Assembly (NCBI GenBank): GCA_017550055.1
Contig: JAFYMM010000199.1
Coordinates: 1-8,779, forward strand
DNA: 8,779 nucleotides
Source of the DNA: Paludibacteraceae bacterium
GTDB lineage: Bacteria; Bacteroidota; Bacteroidia; Bacteroidales; Paludibacteraceae
Direction: 5' to 3'
Below the pieces are notes generated by a model. That model searched no databases and was not told the DNA's origin. It saw nothing but the letters and a program-made list of their open reading frames with translations. The number at the start of each line of letters is the position of its first letter. Position 1 is the first letter of the stretch. The position numbers and the translations under genes were made by a program. This document shows, in pieces, positions 1 to 6,335 of the stretch.

Positions 1-24
1 AAAACAAAAAGTTTTTAACTAACA

Positions 25-501
25 ATGAGAAAAGCAACTCCTAAAAAACGTGTGGTTCTTCCAGACCCAGTTTTTAACGAAGTTAAGGTGACTAAATTTG
101 TAAATCACCTCATGTATGACGGCAAAAAATCTATTGCTTTCGACATATTTTACGGTGCTCTCGAAATCGTAAAAACTAAACTTCCAAATGAAGAAAAATC
201 TTCTCTCGAAATTTGGAAAAAAGCTCTTGAGAATGTAACTCCACAAGTTGAGGTTAAATCTCGTCGTATTGGTGGTGCTACTTTCCAAGTTCCAACAGAA
301 ATCCGTCCAGACCGTAAAGAGTCTATTTCAATGAAAAATCTTATTCTTTATGCTCGTAAACGTGCTGGTCGTTCAATGGCTGATAAACTTGCTGCTGAAA
401 TCGTAGATGGTTTCAACAACCAAGGTGGTGCTTTCAAACGTAAAGAAGAAATTCACCGTATGGCTGAAGCTAACCGTGCTTTTGCACACTTCCGTTTCTA
501 A
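25..501 (+). CDS. rpsG: 30S ribosomal protein S7
   Basis: Small-subunit protein uS7 binds the 3' major domain of 16S rRNA, nucleates assembly of the 30S head and contacts E-site tRNA. The 158-residue product is of normal family length. It shows the rRNA-binding segment KSRRIGGATFQVP at residues 78-90, followed by the conserved stretch PTEIRPDRKES and an ARKR segment, and it ends in MAEANRAFAHFRF, the usual Bacteroidota C-terminus. The start gives MRKATPKKRVVLPDP, which matches the known N-terminus of the family in this phylum. No Shine-Dalgarno motif precedes it, only A/T-rich sequence. Upstream sequence is cut by the window edge; by synteny rpsL should lie just before it. fusA follows after 19 nt, so the two are probably co-transcribed. 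The identification is secure. Confidence 0.98.
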   Translation: MRKATPKKRVVLPDPVFNEVKVTKFVNHLMYDGKKSIAFDIFYGALEIVKTKLPNEEKSSLEIWKKALENVTPQVEVKSRRIGGATFQVPTEIRPDRKESISMKNLILYARKRAGRSMADKLAAEIVDGFNNQGGAFKRKEEIHRMAEANRAFAHFRF

Positions 502-519
502 TTCTTAATTTTGTAAGAA
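502..519 (+). other. Small AT-rich hairpin just before the fusA start
   Basis: TTCTTA (502-507) and TAAGAA (514-519) are perfect reverse complements around a six-base loop, and the hairpin ends one base before the fusA ATG. It fills nearly the whole rpsG-fusA gap. Six A/T-rich pairs are weak and could arise by chance in such AT-rich DNA. If it forms, it would cover the ribosome landing region of fusA. The function is unproven. Confidence 0.3.
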
Positions 520-520
520 A

Positions 521-2638
521 ATGGCAAAACACGATTTATCACTTACTCGTAATATCGGTATCATGGCTCACATTGATGCTGGTAAAACTACCACTTCGGA
601 ACGTATCCTTTTCTATACTGGTCTTACTCACAAAATCGGTGAAACACACGATGGTTCGGCTACTATGGACTGGATGGCTCAAGAGCAAGAACGTGGTATT
701 ACTATTACTTCAGCGGCTACAACTACTCGCTGGAACTATGCAAACAAACAATATCGTATCAACTTGATTGACACTCCGGGCCACGTTGACTTTACTGTAG
801 AGGTAGAACGTTCACTCCGTATCCTCGATGGTGCTGTGGCTACTTTCTGTGCTGTTGGTGGTGTTGAGCCTCAATCGGAAACAGTATGGCGTCAAGCTGA
901 CAAATATAATGTGCCACGTATCGGTTATGTTAACAAAATGGACCGTTCTGGTGCTAACTTCTTCGACGTTGTAACTCAAATCAAAGAAGTTCTTGGTGCA
1001 AATCCTTGCCCAATCCAAATTCCAATCGGTGCTGAAGAAACTTTCAAAGGTGTAGTTGACCTTATCCGTATGAAAGCTATTTACTGGCACGATGAATCAA
1101 TGGGTGCTGACTATTCAGTAGAAGAAATTCCAGCTGACCTCGTTGCTGAAGCTGAAGAATGGAGAGATAAAATGCTCGAAACTATCGCTTCTTTCGACGA
1201 TGCTTTGATGGAAAAATATTTTGAAGATCCTGCAACTATCACAGAAGATGAAATTCGCGCTGCAGTTCGTAAAGCAACTCTCGCAATGGAAATCAACCCA
1301 ATCATCTGCGGTTCTTCATTCAAAAACAAAGGTGTTCAACCTCTTCTCGATGCTGTTTGTCAATACCTTCCATCACCACTTGATAACCCAGTTATCACAG
1401 GTAATGACCCACGTGACCCAGAAAAAGAAATTACTCGTAAACCAGATGAAAGTGAACCATTGACTGCTCTTGCGTTCAAAATCGCTACTGACCCTTATGT
1501 AGGTCGTCTCTGCTTCTTCAGAGTATATTCTGGTAAACTTGAAGCTGGTTCTTACGTATTCAATGCTCGCTCAGGTAAAAAAGAACGTATCTCGCGTCTT
1601 TTCCAAATGCACTCTAACAAACAAAACCCTGTTGAAGAAGTGTCTGCTGGTGATATCGGAGCAGGTGTAGGTTTCAAAGATATTCGTACAGGTGATACAC
1701 TTTGCGACGAAACACAACAAATCGTACTTGAGTCTATCGACTTCCCAGATCCAGTGATTGGTATCGCAGTTGAGCCTAAATCTCAAGCTGACCTCGATAA
1801 ACTTGGTATTGGTCTTGGTAAACTCGCTGAAGAAGACCCTACATTTACTGTTAAAACTGACGAACAAACTGGTCAAACAGTTATCTCAGGTATGGGTGAG
1901 CTTCACCTTGAAATCATTATCGACCGTCTCAAACGTGAATTTAAAGTAGAATGTAACCAAGGTCGTCCACAAGTATCTTACAAAGAGGCAATCACTCAAA
2001 CAGTTGACCTCCGCGAAGTTTACAAAAAACAATCTGGTGGTCGTGGTAAATTCGCTGATATCATCGTTAAAGTTGGTCCAGTTGACGAAGGTTTCGAAGG
2101 TTCACTTCAATTCGTTGACGAAGTTAAAGGTGGTAACGTTCCAAAAGAATATATCCCATCGGTACAAAAAGGTTTCCAAGCAGCTATGAAAAATGGTGTT
2201 CTTGCAGGTTTCCCTCTTGATACACTTAAAGTAGTTCTTGTTGATGGTTCTTTCCACCCAGTTGACTCTGACCAATTGTCATTTGAACTTTGTGCTCAAT
2301 TCGCATTTAAAAATGCTTGCGCTAAAGCACGTCCAGTTCTTATGGAGCCTATCATGAAACTTGAAGTTGTTACTCCAGAAGAATCTATGGGTGACGTTAT
2401 CGGTGACTTGAACAAACGCCGTGGTCAAGTAGAAGGTATGGAATCAAGCCGTACAGGAGCACGTATCGTTAAAGCGAAAGTGCCACTTTCAGAACTCTTC
2501 GGTTATGTAACTGCTCTTCGTACTATTACTTCAGGTCGTGCTACTTCATCTATGGAATTCTCTCACTATGCAGAAGTTTCTTCTTCTATTGCAAAACCAG
2601 TAGTTGAAGCTGCACAAGGTAGAGTAGACCTCCTCTAA
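521..2638 (+). CDS. fusA: Elongation factor G (EF-G), canonical translocase
   Basis: This cytoplasmic translational GTPase moves tRNA and mRNA through the ribosome after peptide bond formation and also acts with RRF in ribosome recycling. The 705-residue length is standard. The G domain shows the P-loop AHIDAGKT (16-23), switch I RGITITSAA (58-66), DTPGH (84-88), NKMD (138-141) and the G5 motif in CGSSFKNKG (263-271). Domains II-V follow. The domain IV tip GSFHPVDS carries His579, corresponding by motif to E. coli His583, which is important for translocation. All catalytic motifs are intact and the gene sits in the str cluster. It is therefore the housekeeping EF-G rather than the divergent second EF-G found elsewhere in some Bacteroidota genomes. 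The G5 motif reads SSF where SAF is more common, probably a lineage variant. The gene ends in three consecutive in-frame stops (TAATAATAA). No SD precedes the start. Confidence 0.98.
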   Translation: MAKHDLSLTRNIGIMAHIDAGKTTTSERILFYTGLTHKIGETHDGSATMDWMAQEQERGITITSAATTTRWNYANKQYRINLIDTPGHVDFTVEVERSLRILDGAVATFCAVGGVEPQSETVWRQADKYNVPRIGYVNKMDRSGANFFDVVTQIKEVLGANPCPIQIPIGAEETFKGVVDLIRMKAIYWHDESMGADYSVEEIPADLVAEAEEWRDKMLETIASFDDALMEKYFEDPATITEDEIRAAVRKATLAMEINPIICGSSFKNKGVQPLLDAVCQYLPSPLDNPVITGNDPRDPEKEITRKPDESEPLTALAFKIATDPYVGRLCFFRVYSGKLEAGSYVFNARSGKKERISRLFQMHSNKQNPVEEVSAGDIGAGVGFKDIRTGDTLCDETQQIVLESIDFPDPVIGIAVEPKSQADLDKLGIGLGKLAEEDPTFTVKTDEQTGQTVISGMGELHLEIIIDRLKREFKVECNQGRPQVSYKEAITQTVDLREVYKKQSGGRGKFADIIVKVGPVDEGFEGSLQFVDEVKGGNVPKEYIPSVQKGFQAAMKNGVLAGFPLDTLKVVLVDGSFHPVDSDQLSFELCAQFAFKNACAKARPVLMEPIMKLEVVTPEESMGDVIGDLNKRRGQVEGMESSRTGARIVKAKVPLSELFGYVTALRTITSGRATSSMEFSHYAEVSSSIAKPVVEAAQGRVDLL

Positions 2639-2649
2639 TAATAAAATAA

Positions 2650-2703
2650 TGTAGTGGGTTAGCGAATGACTCTTAACCCACTACACTTTATACTTTTTCT
2701 TTA
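2650..2703 (+). terminator. Terminator-like hairpin between fusA and rpsJ
   Basis: TGTAGTGGGTTA (2650-2661) is the perfect reverse complement of TAACCCACTACA (2674-2685), giving a 12-bp stem around a 12-nt loop. One further G-U pair could extend the stem inward. A T-rich run, CTTTATACTTTTTCTTTA, follows directly. This resembles an intrinsic terminator, but the longest T-run starts 8 nt after the stem and is interrupted, so termination may be partial. Inside a ribosomal operon it could reduce read-through from the str genes into rpsJ, protect the fusA 3' end, or be an RNA-processing site. No convincing promoter was found between it and rpsJ, which argues against complete termination. Confidence 0.55.
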
Positions 2704-2733
2704 TTAATAATTTAATTTTATAACCAAAAAGAC

Positions 2734-3039
2734 ATGAGTCAAAAAATTCGTATCAAACTTAAATCTTACGATCACAATCTTGTTGACAAATCAGCAGAAA
2801 AAATCGTTCGTACAGTGAAAGCTACAGGAGCTGTAGTTTCTGGTCCAATTCCATTGCCAACTCACAAACGTATCTTCACTGTTAACCGTTCTACATTCGT
2901 TAACAAAAAATCACGTGAACAATTCGAACTTTCATCTTACAAACGTCTTATCGACATCTATAGCTCAACTGCAAAAACTGTTGATGCTCTTATGAAACTT
3001 GAATTGCCTTCAGGTGTTGAAGTTGAAATCAAAGTTTGA
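2734..3039 (+). CDS. rpsJ: 30S ribosomal protein S10 (NusE)
   Basis: uS10 is a 30S head protein. As NusE it also pairs with NusB in transcription antitermination complexes and contacts NusG, linking ribosomes to RNA polymerase. The 101-residue length is typical. The sequence begins MSQKIRIKLKSYDHNLVDKS and contains the S10 signature region around PLPTHKRIFTVNRS, then the long loop and the terminal strand LPSGVEVEIKV. It closely resembles Bacteroidales S10 proteins as I know them. The start follows an A-rich leader (CCAAAAAGAC) with no SD. The gene ends in TGA followed by in-frame TAA. Unlike in the E. coli S10 operon, rpsJ is not closely joined to rplC. It has a structured 95-nt gap before it and a 158-nt gap after it. 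Confidence 0.98.
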   Translation: MSQKIRIKLKSYDHNLVDKSAEKIVRTVKATGAVVSGPIPLPTHKRIFTVNRSTFVNKKSREQFELSSYKRLIDIYSSTAKTVDALMKLELPSGVEVEIKV

Positions 3040-3063
3040 TAACTTGTTAAGCATTTAGCTTTT
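3035..3063 (+). promoter_or_regulatory. Candidate Bacteroidota-type promoter for rplC
   Basis: TTTG (3035-3038) overlaps the rpsJ stop codon. It is followed after 17 nt by TAGCTTTT (3056-3063), which matches seven of eight positions of the Bacteroidota -7 consensus TAnnTTTG. The usual spacing is roughly 17-23 nt, so this is at the short end. Transcription would start near 3067-3070 and leave a leader of about 130 nt before rplC. The motif is short and AT-rich, so a chance match is possible. Confidence 0.3.
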
Positions 3064-3197
3064 CACAAAATATCGGGGATGTATCCCCAAATCAAAAATT
3101 TTTAATTTTTCGGGTCCAAGCTCATTATGCTTTACCCAGAGCCAATTTTGAGCCTATAGGTCCTTATTTATCAATCATTATTTAATTCTAACAAAAA
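3040..3197 (+). promoter_or_regulatory. Structured rpsJ-rplC intergenic region, possible r-protein leader RNA
   Basis: This is the longest non-coding stretch of the window, in an otherwise tightly packed cluster. Three local hairpins can be read. GGGGA/TCCCC (3075-3079 with 3084-3088) closes a four-base loop. AAAAATT/AATTTTT (3094-3100 with 3104-3110) has a three-base loop. GGGT/ACCC (3112-3115 with 3134-3137) encloses AAGC/GCTT (3118-3121 with 3129-3132). TCAAAAATT (3092-3100) could instead pair with AATTTTGA (3144-3151), with one bulged A, which would exclude the second hairpin. GAGCC occurs twice (3139-3143, 3150-3154), and CCTATAGG (3153-3160) is palindromic. The arrangement suits an autoregulatory leader or attenuator for the downstream genes, for example one responding to L4, but no known leader family was recognised. 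Confidence 0.4.
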
Positions 3198-3815
3198 ATG
3201 CCAGGATTAATTGGAAAAAAAATCGGAATGACTTCCGTATTCGTTGCAGATGGCCGTAACTTGCCATGTACTGTAATCGAAGTAGGTCCTTGCGTGGTTA
3301 CTCAAATCAAAACTGTAGAAAAAGATGGCTATGCAGCTCTTCAACTCGGTTTCGAAGACAAAACAGAGAAACACACTAACAAGGCAGAAATGGGACATTT
3401 TGCTGCATCGGGCACTACTCCTAAACGTAACCTCGTAGAATTCTCAGGATTCGAAGGTGAATTCAAATTGGGCGATGCAATTACAGTAGATCTCTTCACA
3501 GAAGAAGATTTCGTTAATGTAATTGGTACTTCTAAAGGTAAAGGTTTCCAAGGTGTTGTTAAACGTCACGGTTTCGGTGGTGTGGGTCAAACAACTCACG
3601 GTCAACATAACCGTCTTCGTGCTCCAGGTTCTCTTGGTGCATCATCTTACCCTTCAAGAGTATTCAAAGGTATGCGTATGGCAGGTCGTACAGGTGGCGA
3701 TCGCGTTACTATGCAAAACCTTCAAGTGATTAAAGTTATGCCAGAACACAACCTTCTTCTCGTGAAAGGTTCAGTGCCAGGCGCAAAAGGTTCAATCGTA
3801 TTAATTGAGAAATAA
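3198..3815 (+). CDS. rplC: 50S ribosomal protein L3
   Basis: uL3 is an early-assembly 50S protein whose central extension reaches towards the peptidyl transferase centre. The 205-residue product begins MPGLIGKKIGMTSVF, a typical start. It contains the basic central loop FQGVVKRHGFGG, then THGQHNRLRAPGSLG and VFKGMRMAGRTGGDRVT, and ends NLLLVKGSVPGAKGS. At residue 150, where E. coli L3 has the glutamine methylated by PrmB, this protein has Ser (context ASSYPS). The start is preceded by AACAAAAA rather than an SD. The stop codon overlaps the rplD start by one base (TAATG), so rplD translation is probably coupled to rplC. Confidence 0.98.
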   Translation: MPGLIGKKIGMTSVFVADGRNLPCTVIEVGPCVVTQIKTVEKDGYAALQLGFEDKTEKHTNKAEMGHFAASGTTPKRNLVEFSGFEGEFKLGDAITVDLFTEEDFVNVIGTSKGKGFQGVVKRHGFGGVGQTTHGQHNRLRAPGSLGASSYPSRVFKGMRMAGRTGGDRVTMQNLQVIKVMPEHNLLLVKGSVPGAKGSIVLIEK

Positions 3816-4444
3816 TGGAACTTAGTGTATATAATATCAAAGGAGAAGACACCGGAAGAAAAGTTACATTAAACGATTCTATTTTCGGTATTGAGCCAAA
3901 TGATCACGCTATTTATTTGGATGTTAAACAATATTTGGCTAATCAACGTCAAGGTACTCACAAATCTAAAGAACGTTCTGAGATTTCTGGTTCTACTAAA
4001 AAACTCGGTCGTCAAAAAGGTGGTGGCGGCGCTCGTCGTGGTGATATCAACTCACCTGTACTCGTTGGTGGTGCTCGCGTTTTTGGTCCTAAACCACGTA
4101 ACTATAGCTTCAAACTTAACAAAAAATTAAAACAACTTGCTCGTAAATCAGCACTTGCTTATAAAGCTGCTCAAGGTGAGATTGTTATTGTGGATAATAT
4201 ACAGTTTGACGCACCAAAAACAAAAGATTTCGTACAAATGACAAATAATTTGAAGATTAATGATAAAAAATCGTTAGTTATTTTGCCAGAAGCAAATAAA
4301 TTCGTATATTTGTCAGCTCGAAATTTACAAAAGACTAATGTAATAACAGTTTCAGAACTAAATACTTACACAATTCTTAACTGTAATGCTGTAGTATTGA
4401 CTGAAGCAACTCTTGCCGGAATTGATCAACATTTTAATGCATAA
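3815..4444 (+). CDS. rplD: 50S ribosomal protein L4
   Basis: uL4 is a 50S protein whose long internal loop lines the peptide exit tunnel. In E. coli it also represses the S10 operon. The 209-residue length is normal. The tunnel loop spans roughly residues 45-95, with KLGRQKGGGG followed by ARRGDINSPVLVGGARVFGPKPRN beginning at 73 when read on. The C-terminal globular part runs from about residue 120 to the end. The ATG shares its A with the rplC stop, which supports this start and suggests coupled translation. From about 4182 onward, codon choice drifts from the optimised style of the rest of the cluster: ten AAT against one AAC for Asn, with ATA, CGA, CTA, TTA and TTG appearing. The reading frame is intact. 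Confidence 0.97.
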   Translation: MELSVYNIKGEDTGRKVTLNDSIFGIEPNDHAIYLDVKQYLANQRQGTHKSKERSEISGSTKKLGRQKGGGGARRGDINSPVLVGGARVFGPKPRNYSFKLNKKLKQLARKSALAYKAAQGEIVIVDNIQFDAPKTKDFVQMTNNLKINDKKSLVILPEANKFVYLSARNLQKTNVITVSELNTYTILNCNAVVLTEATLAGIDQHFNA

Positions 4445-4448
4445 GGAG
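4443..4448 (+). promoter_or_regulatory. Canonical Shine-Dalgarno for rplW
   Basis: AAGGAG lies 7 nt before the rplW ATG and overlaps the rplD stop codon (TAAGGAG). Most genes in this window, as in Bacteroidota generally, have only A-rich sequence at this position, so the motif stands out. Confidence 0.75.
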
Positions 4449-4455
4449 TAAAACT

Positions 4456-4746
4456 ATGGGAATTATTATTAAACCAATCGTCACTGAAAAGATGACGCAA
4501 ATCAGCGAAAAATTCAATCGTGTTGGCTTCCAAGTTGCTCACTCTGCTAACAAAATTGAAATCAAAAAAGCGGTAGAAGAAATGTATAACGTAACTGTTG
4601 TTGATGTTAATACTTCAAACTATCATGGTAAGAAAAAAAGCCGCTATACTAAAGCTGGCATCATCAATGGTATGACTGCTACTTATAAAAAAGCTATCGT
4701 AACATTGAAAGAAGGAGATACAATTGATTTTTATAGCAACATTTAA
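4456..4746 (+). CDS. rplW: 50S ribosomal protein L23
   Basis: uL23 sits at the exit of the peptide tunnel and is the docking site for trigger factor, with contacts to SRP and the translocon. The 96-residue length is normal. The N-terminal family motif IIIKPIVTEKM (3-13) is followed by the segment IEIKKAVEEMYNVTVVDVNT. A lysine-rich loop, HGKKKSRYTKAG, comes next, then the terminal strands ATYKKAIVTLKEGDTIDFY. Its start is fixed by a strong SD at the usual distance, which is rare in this window. It ends in tandem TAATAA, and rplB begins 9 nt later. Nothing is missing from the sequence. Confidence 0.98.
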   Translation: MGIIIKPIVTEKMTQISEKFNRVGFQVAHSANKIEIKKAVEEMYNVTVVDVNTSNYHGKKKSRYTKAGIINGMTATYKKAIVTLKEGDTIDFYSNI

Positions 4747-4755
4747 TAAATAGAA

Positions 4756-5580
4756 ATGGCTGTACGTAAATTGAACCCAACTACACCGGGTCAAAGACAT
4801 AAGATTATTGGAGCATTCGACTCAATTACTGCGAGTACTCCAGAAAAATCTCTTGTTGGAGGTTTCTCTAAAACAGGTGGTCGTAATAACACCGGTAAAA
4901 TGACAATGCGCTACATTGGTGGCGGTCACAAGAGAAAATACAGAGTAATTGATTTCAAACGTAGCAAAGATACTATTCCAGCTACAGTGAAGACTATCGA
5001 GTATGATCCAAACCGTTCTGCTCGCATCGCTCTTCTCTTCTATGCTGATGGTGAAAAAAGCTACATTCTTGCACCTAATGGATTGCAAGTTGGTCAAGTT
5101 GTTCTTTCAGGCGAAAACGTTGCTCCTGAAGTTGGTAACTCACTTCCACTTCAAAACATTCCACTTGGTACTATCGTTCACAATATTGAACTTCGTCCAG
5201 GTCAAGGAGCTGCTCTCGTTCGTTCTGCAGGTACTTTCGCTCAAATCACTTCTCGTGAAGATAAGTATGTAATCGTGAAATTGCCTTCAGGCGAAACTCG
5301 TAAAATTCTCGGCACTTGCCGTGCTACAGTTGGTACTGTTGGTAATGGAGACCACGCTCTCGAAAGATCAGGTAAAGCTGGTCGCACTCGCTGGTTAGGT
5401 CGTCGTCCTCGCGTTCGTGGCGTTGCTATGAACCCAGTAGATCACCCAATGGGTGGTGGTGAAGGTCGTCAATCAGGTGGTCACCCACGTTCTCGTAAAG
5501 GCTTGTTGGCTAAGGGTAAGAAAACACGTCACCCTAAAAAACAAACTAGCCAATACATAATTGAAAGAAAGAAAAAATAA
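4756..5580 (+). CDS. rplB: 50S ribosomal protein L2
   Basis: uL2 is a large, highly conserved 50S protein required for subunit association and peptidyl transferase activity. The 274-residue length is standard. The N-terminal RNA-binding segment has TGGRNNTGKMTMRYIGGGHK (40-59) and YRVIDFKR. An OB-fold and an SH3-like domain follow. The C-terminal signature runs RPRVRGVAMNPVDHPMGGGE to residue 236. His230 corresponds to the functionally essential E. coli His229 (numbered without Met) and is conserved. Residue 232 is Met where most bacteria have a second His (HPHGGG), which is typical of this phylum as far as I recall. The basic tail ends QYIIERKKK. The start follows AAATAGAA with no SD. Confidence 0.98.
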   Translation: MAVRKLNPTTPGQRHKIIGAFDSITASTPEKSLVGGFSKTGGRNNTGKMTMRYIGGGHKRKYRVIDFKRSKDTIPATVKTIEYDPNRSARIALLFYADGEKSYILAPNGLQVGQVVLSGENVAPEVGNSLPLQNIPLGTIVHNIELRPGQGAALVRSAGTFAQITSREDKYVIVKLPSGETRKILGTCRATVGTVGNGDHALERSGKAGRTRWLGRRPRVRGVAMNPVDHPMGGGEGRQSGGHPRSRKGLLAKGKKTRHPKKQTSQYIIERKKK

Positions 5581-5604
5581 TCCCTAAAAGAACAGTAAAT
5601 TAAT

Positions 5605-5871
5605 ATGAGTCGTTCATTAAAAAAAGGACCATACATCAACTTGAAACTTGAGAAAAAAGTGCTTGACATGAATGAAAGCGGCAAAAAAGTCGTTGTTAAA
5701 ACATGGGCTCGTGCTTCTATGATTTCTCCTGATTTCGTAGGTCATACAATTGCAGTTCATAACGGTAATAAATTCATCCCTGTATATGTCACAGAAAATA
5801 TGGTAGGTCACAAACTTGGTGAATTCTCTCCTACTCGTACATTCCGTGGTCACGGTGGTAAGAAAAAATAA
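5605..5871 (+). CDS. rpsS: 30S ribosomal protein S19
   Basis: uS19 is a 30S head protein that forms a complex with S13 and contacts the 50S subunit and A-site tRNA. The 88-residue product starts MSRSLKKGPYINLKLEKKVL. It carries the family signature over residues 53-80, with the key stretch NGNKFIPVYV, then MVGHKLGEFSPTRTF. The basic tail is RGHGGKKK. It lies 24 nt after rplB with no SD in the gap, and rplV follows after 48 nt of A/T-rich sequence. Length, start and motifs all fit, and nothing unusual was seen. Confidence 0.98.
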   Translation: MSRSLKKGPYINLKLEKKVLDMNESGKKVVVKTWARASMISPDFVGHTIAVHNGNKFIPVYVTENMVGHKLGEFSPTRTFRGHGGKKK

Positions 5872-5919
5872 TTATTACCCGTTAAAGTAAATTTTGTAAA
5901 ATAAAAAAACAGAAATAAA

Positions 5920-6330
5920 ATGGGTGCAAGAAAAAGATTATCTGCCGAAAATAGAAAGGAAGCCCTCAAATCTCTTTATTTCGCTAAATTGAATAACGTT
6001 CCTACTTCTCCACGTAAAATGCGTCTCGTAGCTGATATGATTCGTGGTATGGAAGTAAACAAAGCTCTTAGCGTACTTAAATTCTCTACAAAAGAGGCTT
6101 CTAATAAAATGGAAAAATTGCTTCGCTCTGCTATTGCAAACTGGGAACAAAAAACTGGTGAAAAAGCAGAAAACAGCAATTTATATGTGAGCACAGTTTA
6201 TGTTGACTCTGCTCGTATGCTCAAAAGATTGCGTACCGCTCCTCAAGGTCGCGGATATCGTATTCGCAAACGTTCTAACCACGTGACGTTGTTTGTTGAT
6301 ACTAAAAATAATAACGAAAATCAAGACTAA
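5920..6330 (+). CDS. rplV: 50S ribosomal protein L22
   Basis: uL22 is a 50S protein that binds all domains of 23S rRNA. Its long beta-hairpin, together with L4, forms the constriction of the exit tunnel and affects macrolide sensitivity. The product is 136 residues, longer than the E. coli protein (110), because of an N-terminal extension (MGARKRLSAENRKEALKSLY) typical of Bacteroidota. The core begins at SPRKMRLVADMIRG (30-43), and the tunnel hairpin lies in 95-125 (RLRTAPQGRGYRIRKR). The short C-terminal tail, TKNNNENQD, is polar. The upstream gap is A-rich (AAAAAAACAGAAATAAA), the phylum's usual start context. rpsC begins only 5 nt after the stop. Confidence 0.98.
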   Translation: MGARKRLSAENRKEALKSLYFAKLNNVPTSPRKMRLVADMIRGMEVNKALSVLKFSTKEASNKMEKLLRSAIANWEQKTGEKAENSNLYVSTVYVDSARMLKRLRTAPQGRGYRIRKRSNHVTLFVDTKNNNENQD

Positions 6331-6335
6331 TCAAG

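Noticed and set aside
1..24. Possible rpsG promoter or leader at the window edge.
   Set aside because: Only 24 bases of A/T-rich sequence are visible and no motif can be supported.
812..1090. A 92-codon open frame on the - strand within fusA, and similar reverse frames elsewhere (for example 1571-1876 and 4822-5097).
   Set aside because: They are antisense to highly conserved genes, their composition (Thr, Phe, Ser, His) reflects the complement of biased codons, and nothing supports expression.
2628..2634. ACCTCCT at the end of fusA, identical to the 16S anti-SD core.
   Set aside because: It is explained by Asp-Leu-Leu codons, and no nearby SD partner exists before rpsJ, so a cis role is unsupported.
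2691..2698. TACTTTTT as a -7 promoter element for rpsJ.
   Set aside because: No TTG or TTTG lies at a suitable distance upstream, and the sequence is part of the T-rich tail of the hairpin.
4711..4717. GAAGGAG as an SD for rplB.
   Set aside because: It lies 38 nt before the rplB ATG, inside rplW Lys-Glu-Gly-Asp codons, far beyond a usable distance.
5888..5896. TAAATTTTG before rplV as a Bacteroidota -7 element.
   Set aside because: Spacing inside the motif is off by one and no -33 TTTG is present at 17-23 nt upstream.
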